From: an uncultured Peptococcaceae bacterium
GTDB lineage: Bacteria > Bacillota > Peptococcia > Peptococcales > Peptococcaceae
Direction: 5' to 3'
NCBI GenBank assembly: GCA_947254645.1
Contig: CAMYDW010000008.1
Location: 1 to 59,805 of the forward strand
Length of the DNA stretch: 59,805 nucleotides
Shown: positions 16,665 to 25,257 of the stretch, in pieces
Layout: every line of letters begins with the position of its first letter
How positions within the stretch are numbered: position 1 is the first letter of the stretch
The notes under the pieces: model-generated
The model's database searches: none
What the model was told of the DNA's origin: nothing
Seen by the model: only the letters and a program-made list of their open reading frames with translations
Translations under genes and position numbers: made by a program

Positions 16665-18158
16665 TTAGCTAATAGAGATTGCACCAAAGTTGCACTTATC
16701 CATGCAGGTACCACATTTTATACATTTACTTTGATCAATCTTGAATGGTGAACGCAACACACCACTAATTGCATCTGCTGGGCAATTACGAGAGCAGAGC
16801 GAGCAGCCAGTACAACGTGTTGGATCAATAATATAGCGTGTCATCTTACGACAAACACCTGCTGGGCAACGTTTATCAATAACATGGGCCATATACTCAT
16901 CCCAGAAATTTTCCATTGTTGATAAAACAGGATTTGGTGCTGTTTGGCCCAATGCACATAAAGCAGTATCTTTCATGGTCGCAGAAATGCGTTTTAGTTC
17001 ATCGATATGTGCCATGGTGCCACGACCATCTGTGATAATATTGAGCAATTCAGAGATTCGACGGCTGCCGATACGACATGGCGTGCAACGTCCACAAGAT
17101 TCGCCTTCGGAAAATTTGAGATAGTATTTAGCAATAGCAACCATGCAGTCATCTTCATCCATAATAATCATTCCGCCAGACCCCATCATGGACCCAATGG
17201 AAACGAGACTGTCATAGTCAATTGGCAGGTCTAAGTATTTTTCAGCAATACAACCACCAGATGGACCACCTGTTTGTACCGCTTTGAATTTCTTGCCGTC
17301 TTTTAAGCCGCCACCAATTTCATAAATAATTTGACGTAAAGTACAACCCATTGGTACTTCAACCAAACCGACATTATTGACTTTACCAGCTAAAGCAAAA
17401 ACCTTGGTGCCTTTAGATTTTTCTGTACCAATACTTGCAAACCATTCTGCACCATTGTTGATAATACGTGGAATATTCGCCAAAGTTTCTACGTTATTCA
17501 CATTGGTTGGCATACCATTATAACCAGATTCTGCTGGATATGGTGGTTTTACAGAAGGTTCGCCACGCTTCCCTTCCATAGAGTGAATCAATGCCGTTTC
17601 TTCACCACAAACAAAAGCGCCTGCGCCAAGGGTTAGTTCAATATTGAAGCCAAAGCCTGTCCCAAGGATATTATCACCCAATAGCCCATAAGCTTTTGCT
17701 TCAGCAATGGCATGTTCTAAACGATGAACTGCCAACGGATATTCGGCACGAATATAGATGCGGCCTTCACGTGCACCAATGGCATAGCCACAAATTGCCA
17801 TCGCTTCCAAGATAGAGTGTGGATCCCCTTCTAAAATAGAACGGTCCATAAATGCACCCGGGTCTCCTTCATCAGCATTACAAACAACATATTTTATTGG
17901 GCCATCATAGCTCGCTGCAATTTCCCATTTTTTCCCTGTAGGAAAGCCTGCACCACCTCTACCACGTAACCCCGCATCAGAAATTTCCTTGATCACATCT
18001 GCTGGTGTCATTTCTGTTAAACACTTACCAAGGGCTTGGTAAGCATCATGTGCAATACAATCCTCTATATCCATCGGATCCACAACACCGCAGTTACGCA
18101 ATGCAATACGTAATTGTTGAATTGGTTTCTTTTCACCAGTCTCTAATAGCGTTCCCAT
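16665..18158 (-). CDS. hydB: NAD(P)H/flavin subunit of bifurcating hydrogenase, HydB
   Basis: A NuoF-like flavoprotein subunit that exchanges electrons with NAD. The NADH/FMN-binding Gly-rich segment GRGGAGFPTGKKW is near residue 70, with CNADEGDPGAFMDR after it. The N3-type cluster motif CGRCTPCRIG is near 355. Two C-terminal [4Fe-4S] ferredoxin motifs (CTGCSLCSRNC, CIKCGTCMDKC) complete the chain to HydA. At 497 residues it lacks the N-terminal thioredoxin-like [2Fe-2S] domain that many HydB proteins carry; that domain is encoded by the preceding separate gene. It is in operon with hydC and hydA. Confidence 0.95.
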   Translation of the reverse strand: MGTLLETGEKKPIQQLRIALRNCGVVDPMDIEDCIAHDAYQALGKCLTEMTPADVIKEISDAGLRGRGGAGFPTGKKWEIAASYDGPIKYVVCNADEGDPGAFMDRSILEGDPHSILEAMAICGYAIGAREGRIYIRAEYPLAVHRLEHAIAEAKAYGLLGDNILGTGFGFNIELTLGAGAFVCGEETALIHSMEGKRGEPSVKPPYPAESGYNGMPTNVNNVETLANIPRIINNGAEWFASIGTEKSKGTKVFALAGKVNNVGLVEVPMGCTLRQIIYEIGGGLKDGKKFKAVQTGGPSGGCIAEKYLDLPIDYDSLVSIGSMMGSGGMIIMDEDDCMVAIAKYYLKFSEGESCGRCTPCRIGSRRISELLNIITDGRGTMAHIDELKRISATMKDTALCALGQTAPNPVLSTMENFWDEYMAHVIDKRCPAGVCRKMTRYIIDPTRCTGCSLCSRNCPADAISGVLRSPFKIDQSKCIKCGTCMDKCNFGAISIS

Positions 18159-18173
18159 AGTTTTCCTCCTTAA

Positions 18174-18551
18174 CTATGCGTTTATATGACAAGTTTCTAC
18201 ACGAGCATTCACAGGCTCCTGTTTTAAAATATAGTCTTCAATAATTTGACGGGCTATTTTCTCATCAACATTACCAAACATCACAGGCTCTGCTGCGACC
18301 CCTGTCACTTCAACGGTAGGTTCAGCATAACAATAACCCATGCATCCAGTTTCTTTTAAAGTGACATTTTCCAAAGGATTGCTCGCCAACATTTTTTCAA
18401 AAACATCAAAGACTTCTTTTGCGCCTGTTGCAATTGCGCAAGTACCCATTGCAACACGAATTTCAATCACTTTCTTTTGGGCTTCCTTGCTAGACAAGGT
18501 TGCTTGACGTTTATCTTTTAAAGCTTGAAAAGATTCTAGACGTGTACTCAT
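18174..18551 (-). CDS. hydD: Thioredoxin-like [2Fe-2S] hydrogenase subunit (detached HydB N-domain, HydD type)
   Basis: A 125-residue protein whose core (VAMGTCAIATGA, TGCMGYCYAEPTVEV, VMFGNVDEKIA) matches the N-terminal [2Fe-2S] domain normally fused to HydB. The four ligand Cys are in the CX4C...CX3C pattern. It lies directly between hydC and hydB, with its ATG overlapping the hydC stop in TAATG, so stoichiometric synthesis is expected. A separate small subunit is also known in tetrameric HydABCD-type enzymes of acetogens, which is the basis for the symbol. The symbol is less certain than the domain assignment. Confidence 0.8.
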   Translation of the reverse strand: MSTRLESFQALKDKRQATLSSKEAQKKVIEIRVAMGTCAIATGAKEVFDVFEKMLASNPLENVTLKETGCMGYCYAEPTVEVTGVAAEPVMFGNVDEKIARQIIEDYILKQEPVNARVETCHINA

Positions 18552-19048
18552 TATGCTTCCTCCTTTTCCACGATATAGTAACTAGCAATAATTTCTTTGA
18601 CTTTTTCTCTTGTCACATGACCATAAATTTGACCATCAATAGAAATAACTGGTGCCAAACTACATGCCCCTAAGCAATGTACTTGTTCTAGCATAAACAT
18701 GCCATCATCAGTCATTTGACCAATTTCAATACCCAGTTCATCCTTAATTGCTTCAAGAATACGTTCTGCCCCTTTAACAAAGCACGCTGTACCCATACAA
18801 CAAGATATTGTGTGTTTACCACGTGGTTTCATTGTAAAGAATGAATAAAATGTCACAACACCATAAATTTTTGCTGTCGCTACACCTGTTTTTTTAGCAA
18901 TATAAACTTGTAATTCTTTTGGCAAGTATCCGAATAATGATTGTGCACGATGCAAAATTGCAATCAAATGCCCTTCCTTGTCCTCAATGGTTTCAATGTA
19001 TCCATCTAATTCATTCAACTTCTTTGCGTCCAGTATTTCGTAATTCAT
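18551..19048 (-). CDS. hydC: NuoE-like [2Fe-2S] subunit of bifurcating hydrogenase, HydC
   Basis: A 165-residue subunit of the NuoE family. A helical N-terminal half with GYLPKELQVYIAKKTG is followed by the thioredoxin-like [2Fe-2S] fold (CCMGTACFVKGAE, CLGACSLAPV). It is the first of the structural genes hydC-hydD-hydB-hydA. A clear AGGGG(T) lies before the ATG, and a 163-nt gap separates it from hydF. No strong promoter stands out in that gap, so read-through from the maturase genes or a separate weak promoter are both possible. Confidence 0.93.
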   Translation of the reverse strand: MNYEILDAKKLNELDGYIETIEDKEGHLIAILHRAQSLFGYLPKELQVYIAKKTGVATAKIYGVVTFYSFFTMKPRGKHTISCCMGTACFVKGAERILEAIKDELGIEIGQMTDDGMFMLEQVHCLGACSLAPVISIDGQIYGHVTREKVKEIIASYYIVEKEEA

Positions 19049-19211
19049 GGTAACACCCCTTTTACCTTACTCCTATAGTGTGACACATCTTTTTATTGTT
19101 CTCTATTGTACTAGAAGCTTTTCTATAGAGATAGTCTTTTTTGTACTAAATTGAAAGAAAATTTTTATAATTCGTACAATTAAGTTTTTTACATATTTAC
19201 CTCTTTTATTA

Positions 19212-20399
19212 CTAATAAGAAATTTCTTCTAAAATGCCATTGAGTGCAGCAATGACTACTCCATAATTGCTCATTGGCACACCTGCCTGCTTTGCTTTGG
19301 CAATTCGACTTTGCACCAATTGACGATTCACCATACAGGCACCACATTGGATAATAAAATCATAGTGCTCAATATGCGCTGGGAAGTCTGCACCACTTAC
19401 CATCTCAATGGTGATTTGATCACCAAGAATTTTCTTTAAAAGACGCGGAATTTTAACACGGCCAATATCCTCGGTAAGAGGCGCATGGCTACACAATTCA
19501 GCAATGAGTATGTGTGCATTTTTAGGTAATTGCTTGATCAATTTGGCACTTTCAATATAAAAAGGTAAATCTCCCTTCAAACCTGCAAACAAAACTGAAA
19601 ATGATGTCAATTGTGATTGTTTCGGCTTCAATTCGTAAACCTGTCTAAAAATTTGAGAGTCTGCAATAATCAGTTTAGGAGGCTCTTTTAGTAAAGATAA
19701 TGTGTGCGGTAATTCCTCTGTGGTTGTAGCCAAGACGATGCATTGAAAGTCCAATAGCTCACGAATGGTTTGTACTTGTGGTAAAATCAAACGTCCTTTT
19801 GGCGCCTGGATATCTTGCGGGATTACAAGAAGAACCGCATCGCCTTTTGAGACCAGTCCACGTGTAATCGTGAGCACTGGTGTTTCAGGTTGTTTTTTTA
19901 TCAAAGAAGCCCGCAGTGCATCAATAGTCTCTGGCTTTTTAATGTCAATACAAAGAACCTCATCCAATAGCGCTTCCAGTTTTTTTATAAATGAAGGGCT
20001 TGGCTCCCGTATATCCCCTTTACTTATGACACCAATGATAGGTGTTTGCTGCTTTTTAAATTGTTCAATCCATTGAACTTCTTCCGAAATGTCTTCCTTA
20101 TCAAAAACAACGACAGCAATATCCACTTTTTCTGCACATTCTTTTGTTTTTTTGATGCGTTGCTTCCCTAGCGTATCATTTTGATCATCAATGCCTGCTG
20201 TATCAAGCAAAACACAAGCCCCTAGGCCAGCAATTTCCATATTCTTTTGCACGACATCAGTGGTGGTACCAGCTATATCAGAAACGATGGTGACCTCTTG
20301 ATTGGTAAAGGCATTCACAAGGGTTGATTTGCCACTGTTGCAGCGACCGAAAAAACCAATATGCAGACGGTTTGCGACTGGGGTTTCTTGTAAACTCAT
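19212..20399 (-). CDS. hydF: [FeFe]-hydrogenase maturation GTPase HydF
   Basis: The scaffold protein that receives the diiron precursor from HydE and HydG and hands it to HydA. The GTPase domain has its P-loop GFFGRCNSGKST at residues 15-26, GTTTD for switch I and DTAG at 66-69. The C-terminal cluster domain has Cys303-Ser-His305 and Cys352-Gly-Ala-Cys355. The residue before Cys352 is Gln351, where the usual motif has His, so the exchangeable fourth ligand is altered. Length (395) is normal. It is in operon with hydG (11-nt gap). Confidence 0.95.
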   Translation of the reverse strand: MSLQETPVANRLHIGFFGRCNSGKSTLVNAFTNQEVTIVSDIAGTTTDVVQKNMEIAGLGACVLLDTAGIDDQNDTLGKQRIKKTKECAEKVDIAVVVFDKEDISEEVQWIEQFKKQQTPIIGVISKGDIREPSPSFIKKLEALLDEVLCIDIKKPETIDALRASLIKKQPETPVLTITRGLVSKGDAVLLVIPQDIQAPKGRLILPQVQTIRELLDFQCIVLATTTEELPHTLSLLKEPPKLIIADSQIFRQVYELKPKQSQLTSFSVLFAGLKGDLPFYIESAKLIKQLPKNAHILIAELCSHAPLTEDIGRVKIPRLLKKILGDQITIEMVSGADFPAHIEHYDFIIQCGACMVNRQLVQSRIAKAKQAGVPMSNYGVVIAALNGILEEISY

Positions 20400-20410
20400 A
20401 AAATCACCCC

Positions 20411-21829
20411 TTAAAAACGAAAATCTCTCTCGCCATGTTCCATCTGTGCCAAATACTCAGTAACACGTTTACGAATATTTTCCCGAGGAATATTCGCTAA
20501 TTGACTCTCAATAACCGATTCACCAATTGATTTTGTTTCTTCCCCTGCATAGTCAAGTAAATATTCCTTGAGGGTCATCAATGCATTAGGATGGCAGCAA
20601 TTTTGAATTTCCCCGCTTTTGCAGAGACTCATAAACCGATCCCCTGTTCTTCCCGCACGATAACATGCTGTGCAGAAACTTGGGATGTAGCCATTCTTCA
20701 TCAACCACAAAACCACTTCATCTAAAGTACGCATATCGCTGACATCGAATTGTTCGGAATTCACATCTTCAGGTTCTGCTTCAGCGTAACCACCCACACT
20801 CGTCTTAGAGCCTCCACTAATTTGGCTGATGCCTACATGCAGGGCCTTTTCTCTAACGGCTTGATTCTCACGTGTGCTGATTATCATCCCTGTATAAGGT
20901 ACAGCAATACGAATGCATGCAATAAGTTTTAAGAAAATCTCATCACTAATACCATTGTCAAAAGTATCGGGATCAATATCATCCGCTGGCTTAATACGCG
21001 GTACACTAATGGTATGTGGTCCTACACCATGCACTGCTTCAAGATGCTCTGCATGCATTAACAAGGCAGCAAATTCATATTTATAAAGTTCTAATCCAAA
21101 GAGCACTCCAATACCAACATCATCAATACCTGCTTCCATTGCACGATCCATCGCCTCAGTATGCCATTTATAATTGTGTTTTGGCCCTGTTGGATGAAGC
21201 TTTTCGTAGCTTTCTTTATGATAGGTTTCTTGGAATAGAATATAAGTCCCAATACCCGCCTCTTTTAGCATGCGATATTCATCTACTGTTGTAGCAGCAA
21301 TATTGACATTGACACGACGAATCACCCCATTTTCATGAGTGGTACTGTAGATGGTTTTGATGCTTTCAAGAATATATTCAATAGGATTATGAACTGGGTC
21401 TTCCCCTGCTTCAAGGGCCAAACGCTTATGCCCCATATCTTGGAGCGCACGCACTTCCGCAGCAATCTCCTCTTGAGTTAATTTTTTTCGTGTAATATGT
21501 TCATTTTTTTTATGATATGGGCAGTAAACACATCCATTGATACAATAATTTGACAGATACAATGGTGCAAACATGACAATACGATCGCCATAAAAATCCT
21601 TTTTTATTTGTTCTGCTAAAGAAAAAATTTCTTTGTTTTTTTCTTCATCATCACAAAGCAACAAAACAGAAGCTTCTCTATGACTTAAGCCCTTGCGTGC
21701 TTTTGCCTTCTCAATTATTTCATTGATAAGGGCATGATCATTTTTATGGGCCTCTGCATATGCCAATGTGTCTAAAACTTCCTGATGATCAATAAATTCC
21801 TCAGCTAATAATGATTTTGGGTTATACAT
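20411..21829 (-). CDS. hydG: [FeFe]-hydrogenase maturase HydG (tyrosine lyase)
   Basis: A radical SAM enzyme that splits tyrosine to make the CO and CN ligands of the H-cluster. The radical SAM motif CINGCVYC is near residue 96. The C-terminal accessory cluster motif CTACYRAGRTGDRFM is near 390 and separates HydG from its relative ThiH. A second Cys group, QNCCHPNALMT, follows. At 472 residues it is the normal length. GAGGAG lies 8 nt upstream of the ATG. It sits between hydE and hydF; a true ThiH is encoded separately in the thi operon near 52 kb. Confidence 0.97.
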   Translation of the reverse strand: MYNPKSLLAEEFIDHQEVLDTLAYAEAHKNDHALINEIIEKAKARKGLSHREASVLLLCDDEEKNKEIFSLAEQIKKDFYGDRIVMFAPLYLSNYCINGCVYCPYHKKNEHITRKKLTQEEIAAEVRALQDMGHKRLALEAGEDPVHNPIEYILESIKTIYSTTHENGVIRRVNVNIAATTVDEYRMLKEAGIGTYILFQETYHKESYEKLHPTGPKHNYKWHTEAMDRAMEAGIDDVGIGVLFGLELYKYEFAALLMHAEHLEAVHGVGPHTISVPRIKPADDIDPDTFDNGISDEIFLKLIACIRIAVPYTGMIISTRENQAVREKALHVGISQISGGSKTSVGGYAEAEPEDVNSEQFDVSDMRTLDEVVLWLMKNGYIPSFCTACYRAGRTGDRFMSLCKSGEIQNCCHPNALMTLKEYLLDYAGEETKSIGESVIESQLANIPRENIRKRVTEYLAQMEHGERDFRF

Positions 21830-21869
21830 CTCAAAAACTCCTCTCTTCTGAGTCAGATTGACTTGCTCA

Positions 21870-22922
21870 TTAGATTAATGCGTCTCCTCTATCAACAACT
21901 GCCTGATAGCCAATCGTATTAAGCCATTTAGACAGCGCTGCAACATTTTCTGCGGCTTCTCCATCTAAGGATGCTTTATCGTTGTAAAGCATATATTTTT
22001 TTCTTACCGACAATGGGGATAAATTCGGCATCAGCACATTTGCCCCCGCCTTCAGTCCAGCTTCACGTCCTTTGGCATCAATGGTTGCCAAGGCTGTGGT
22101 TGCTGGCAATAACACCTTTGGCAGCATCAGGCGTACAACAGCCAAATACCACAAGGTATCTTCTAGTGTCCCTGCGGATTGATGCGCAAAAGGGGTATCC
22201 TTATGTGGTATAAAGGGGCCTAAGCCTACCATATGTGGTTGAAAGGTAGCCATGTATCGCAAATCTTGAAGGGTATCTTCAAAGCTTTGGAATGGAGAGC
22301 CTACCATAAAGCCACACCCTGTTTGAAAACCAATCTCTCTAAGCACCTCTAGGCAATGTAATCGTGTTTCTAATTGCATATTATTTGGATGCAACTGATT
22401 ATAATGTCTCGGATTGGCTGTTTCATGTCTCAATAAATATCTAGAACATCCAGCATCATACAACTTTTGATAGCTGCTTCTGCTTCGTTCTCCTAAGGAT
22501 AAGGTAATAGCGCAATCTGGAAAATCGTGGTGAATCGTTTTTACCCACTCGACTAAAACATCATCTGAAAAAAAGGCATCCTCTCCACCTTGTAAAACAA
22601 AAGTACGAAATCCCAATTCATAGCCATGTTGACAACAGAGCTGTAAATCATTCAAGGTCAGACGATAGCGCACTGCCTTTTCATTGCTACGGCGAATGCC
22701 GCAATACAAACAGTCATTCTTGCAAATATTAGAAATCTCTATCAGACCACGCAGATATACCTTGTTGCCATAAAATTGATGGCGCACTTCATCTGCTTGC
22801 TGATAGAGATAGCTTGTTATATTCGTATTGCGTTCAAAAAAAAGCCTTTGAAAGCTTTCATCGCTCAGTGTTTTTTTTTCGCGCAATTCATCTATCAGCG
22901 CTAGCATTAAATCACTTCGCAT
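21870..22922 (-). CDS. hydE: [FeFe]-hydrogenase maturase HydE
   Basis: A radical SAM enzyme acting on the iron complex delivered by HydG during H-cluster assembly. The motif CKNDCLYC is near residue 67, followed by FVLQGGEDAFF and RYLLRHETANP, both typical of HydE. The extra C-terminal Cys triad that binds a second cluster in Thermotoga HydE is not seen here; that cluster is known to be dispensable. The start used (22922) overlaps the upstream regulator by 16 bases. An alternative ATG at 22907 forms TAATG with its stop and is equally plausible. Confidence 0.95.
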   Translation of the reverse strand: MRSDLMLALIDELREKKTLSDESFQRLFFERNTNITSYLYQQADEVRHQFYGNKVYLRGLIEISNICKNDCLYCGIRRSNEKAVRYRLTLNDLQLCCQHGYELGFRTFVLQGGEDAFFSDDVLVEWVKTIHHDFPDCAITLSLGERSRSSYQKLYDAGCSRYLLRHETANPRHYNQLHPNNMQLETRLHCLEVLREIGFQTGCGFMVGSPFQSFEDTLQDLRYMATFQPHMVGLGPFIPHKDTPFAHQSAGTLEDTLWYLAVVRLMLPKVLLPATTALATIDAKGREAGLKAGANVLMPNLSPLSVRKKYMLYNDKASLDGEAAENVAALSKWLNTIGYQAVVDRGDALI

Positions 22923-23173
22923 TTTCCGCCTACCTGAGAATAGCAGGCTTTTGCACTGACGCCCTCAAGGCGTCCAATTTTTCCTGTAAGACTATTGATT
23001 TCATCTTGTGGCGCATCAACAACCAAGCAAATGACATTGACCTGTCGTGCACGATAAGGAATCCCCATACGTCCTACAATATAATCACGAAAATCATGGA
23101 GTGTACTATTCAACACTTCTGTATCCGCTTGAGCATCTACTATAATACCAATGGTTGCCACTCTCGTTTCCAT
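22907..23173 (-). CDS. TM1266-family iron-only hydrogenase system regulator
   Basis: An 88-residue ACT-like/NikR-C-terminal-like domain protein of the family named after TM1266. The start RVATIGIIVDAQADTEVLN and the segment VICLVVDAPQDEIN fit the family. These small proteins occur almost only next to hydE/hydG/hydF and are presumed regulators, without a proven mechanism. It is the promoter-proximal gene of the maturase operon. GGAGAGGAGAGG precedes the ATG and a TATAAT lies about 55 nt upstream. Confidence 0.85.
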   Translation of the reverse strand: METRVATIGIIVDAQADTEVLNSTLHDFRDYIVGRMGIPYRARQVNVICLVVDAPQDEINSLTGKIGRLEGVSAKACYSQVGGKCEVI

Positions 23174-23227
23174 ATAATCCTCTCCTCTCCAAAAATTCTC
23201 AATAATTCTTAATTTTTTGATAATTAT

Positions 23228-23233
23228 ATTATA
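23228..23233 (-). promoter_or_regulatory. -10 element of the hydrogenase maturation operon
   Basis: TATAAT on the minus strand, 55 nt before the first gene. The -35 region (TTTCAT at a 17-nt distance) is weak, which may point to an activator. No Rex-type palindrome was seen. Confidence 0.4.
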
Positions 23234-23317
23234 GCAAAATAATACTATCTATGAAACAAAGTGTTGCTTATAACAGATATTATTTTACTACATTTCTGTT
23301 GTATAACAAGAGACTTA

Positions 23318-23354
23318 ACAAAAAAACCTCTTAGAATATTCTAAGAGGTTTTTA
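23318..23354 (-). terminator. Terminator of thiC
   Basis: A perfect 26-nt palindrome (AACCTCTTAGAAT/ATTCTAAGAGGTT) is flanked by A and T runs and lies 45 nt after the thiC stop. Confidence 0.85.
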
Positions 23355-23398
23355 ACAATATATGGCACTATATTATATGGCACTATATTGTCGAACGC

Positions 23399-24715
23399 TT
23401 AGCAGTTGCCTTCATGTAAATGAATTTTTTTACCAGCTAAAATGGCATTGGATGTACGAAGTGCGCACATTTTACCACACATAGAGCAGCTATGTCTGTC
23501 TTCTGGTGGCTTGCTTTCGAAATAATTTCTTGCTTTTTCGCCATCAATTGCAAGGCTAAACATTTCTTCCCAGTCTAAACGACGGCGTGCATCACTCATC
23601 GCATTGTCCCAATCACGTGCTCCTGGAATGCCTTTTGCCATATCTGCTGCATGTGCTGCGATTTTAGAAGCAATGACACCTTCACGTACGTCACTTAAAT
23701 CAGGCAAACGAAGATGTTCTGCTGGGGTAACATAGCACAAGAAGTCTGCACCGTAAGTTGCTGCAATAGCCCCACCAATAGCAGAAGTAATATGGTCATA
23801 GCCTGGTGCAACATCTGTTACCAATGGCCCTAATACATAGAATGGTGCGCCATGGCAAAGACGTTTTTGAAGCGCCATGTTTGCTTGAATTTCGTTGAGG
23901 CACATGTGCCCTGGACCTTCTACCATGACTTGAACGTTCTTTTCCCAAGCACGTTTTGTCAAAAGACCGAGCTCAATCAATTCAGAAACTTGCGCTGCAT
24001 CAGTTGCGTCATGGGTAGATCCTGGACGCAATGCATCACCAAGACTAATGGTAACGTCGTATTTATAAAGCAAATCTAATAATCTATCATAGTGTTCATA
24101 GAATGGGTTTTCATTGCCAGTCATTTCCATCCAAGCAAACAATAAGCTCCCACCACGAGATACAATATTGGTTAGACGACCAGCTTCCTTAAATGCAGAA
24201 ACTGCTCTGCGGTTGATCCCAGCATGAATAGTCATGAAGTCGACCCCTTGTTGCGCATGGTATTCTACCACTTCAAAGAAGTCATCTACAGTAATATCCA
24301 TCAATTCTTTTTCTAAATAACCAATGGCATCATACATAGGTACAGTCCCAATCATAGCAGGAGATTCTTCTATTAATTTTTTACGGAACTCTACAGTTTT
24401 ACCATAGTTAGATAAGTCCATGATTGCATGTGCACCAAATTGAAGAGCGGTACGTACTTTTTCCATTTCTTCTGTATAATCATGCGCATCACCACTTACG
24501 CCAAGATTTACATTGATTTTAGTGCAGAGACCTTCACCAATCCCTTCAGCAGATAAAGATTTGTGATTTACGTTCGCTGGGATACAAATAGTCCCCTTTG
24601 CCACTCTTTCACGTAAAACCTCTACATCCATTTTTTCTTTTTTAGCAACAACTTCCATTTCTGGTGTAACAACACCTTGGCGTGCTGCTTCCATTTGAGT
24701 ACAGTATGACAACAC
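23399..24715 (-). CDS. thiC: Phosphomethylpyrimidine synthase ThiC
   Basis: A radical SAM enzyme that rearranges aminoimidazole ribotide into the HMP-phosphate half of thiamine. Its motifs include YTEEMEKVRTALQFGA, MTIHAGIN, SRGGSLL and the C-terminal cluster motif CSMCGKMC near residue 410. Length (438) corresponds to the shorter ThiC class. The start is a GTG at 24715 preceded by AAGGGAG; a TTG one codon later is also possible. It is a single gene between a TPP riboswitch with terminator upstream and a terminator downstream, away from the thiSFGH cluster at 50 kb. Confidence 0.97.
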   Translation of the reverse strand: MLSYCTQMEAARQGVVTPEMEVVAKKEKMDVEVLRERVAKGTICIPANVNHKSLSAEGIGEGLCTKINVNLGVSGDAHDYTEEMEKVRTALQFGAHAIMDLSNYGKTVEFRKKLIEESPAMIGTVPMYDAIGYLEKELMDITVDDFFEVVEYHAQQGVDFMTIHAGINRRAVSAFKEAGRLTNIVSRGGSLLFAWMEMTGNENPFYEHYDRLLDLLYKYDVTISLGDALRPGSTHDATDAAQVSELIELGLLTKRAWEKNVQVMVEGPGHMCLNEIQANMALQKRLCHGAPFYVLGPLVTDVAPGYDHITSAIGGAIAATYGADFLCYVTPAEHLRLPDLSDVREGVIASKIAAHAADMAKGIPGARDWDNAMSDARRRLDWEEMFSLAIDGEKARNYFESKPPEDRHSCSMCGKMCALRTSNAILAGKKIHLHEGNC

Positions 24716-24758
24716 TATACACTCCCTTCTTTTCTCCCTAGAATTTAATTAATGTGTA

Positions 24759-24799
24759 CAAAAAAAGTGCCTATTCAGAAGAATAGGCACGCTTTTTTA
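24759..24799 (-). terminator. Riboswitch-controlled terminator before thiC
   Basis: The stem GTGCCTATTC/GAATAGGCAC is followed on the minus strand by a run of T. It lies between the TPP aptamer and the thiC start, as expected for control by transcription termination. Confidence 0.85.
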
Positions 24800-24803
24800 T
24801 CTC

Positions 24804-24890
24804 ATTCCCTACGTTGGCATTACCCACATCAGGTACGGTCGAAGCACATTGCTCCCTCTCAGCCTGCCTAACAAGCTCCCGAACTATTTA
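24804..24890 (-). promoter_or_regulatory. TPP (THI-box) riboswitch
   Basis: On the minus strand the conserved aptamer elements appear in order: GGGAGC, GGCTGAGAGGG, ACCTGATGTGGGTAATGCCA and ACGTAGGGAA. They match the THI-element consensus closely. Binding of thiamine diphosphate should favour the terminator that follows and switch thiC off. Confidence 0.93.
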
Positions 24891-24931
24891 ATTACATGGT
24901 TATTTTATCAATAAGTTAATGTCATGTCAAC

Positions 24932-25237
24932 TTATTTATACCCTAAGTTTTTTTTATGTCGTAATATGAGTTGACGAACCACTAAAAGAAACAAGCTTGG
25001 AAGAAGTGCAATCCCCCAAAGAAAGAGCACTTCAAAGATAGAGTGATCAAACAGGCCTTGTTTCAAGACATAGAAAAAAGAAAGAATAAACAAAAGCATT
25101 GGAATGGTCAATTGAATCTTCTTCGATTCAAAATGAAGGGTTAAATAAATCTGTACAGATACGACCAAGAAAAATACGACAAGAAGCAAAAATTGGTCAA
25201 AATTCAGTATCCCAGTGTGCATTTTGTCACCACGCAA
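24932..25237 (-). CDS. Small membrane protein of unknown function
   Basis: A 101-residue (or about 96-residue) protein with three hydrophobic segments (FLLLVVFFLVVSVQIYL, PMLLFILSFFYVL, VLFLWGIALLPSLFLLVV) and a basic end (RHKKNLGYK). It resembles no family I recognise. The frame opens with TTG at 25237, very close behind AAGGAAG; the first ATG is at 25222 with a poor site. It begins 20 nt after the pyrG stop, so it is probably cotranscribed with pyrG. Topology suggests an inner-membrane protein with the C-terminus in the cytoplasm. Confidence 0.55.
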   Translation of the reverse strand: MRGDKMHTGILNFDQFLLLVVFFLVVSVQIYLTLHFESKKIQLTIPMLLFILSFFYVLKQGLFDHSIFEVLFLWGIALLPSLFLLVVRQLILRHKKNLGYK

Positions 25238-25257
25238 CGCTTCCTTGTGCCAAAAGC

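Noticed and set aside
20411..21829. Reading this gene as a second ThiH
   Set aside because: The C-terminal CTACYRAGRTGD cluster motif and the position between hydE and hydF identify it as HydG.
23174..23398. Rex operator before the hydrogenase genes
   Set aside because: TTAACAA-like fragments occur near 23316, but there is no palindromic partner at the right distance.
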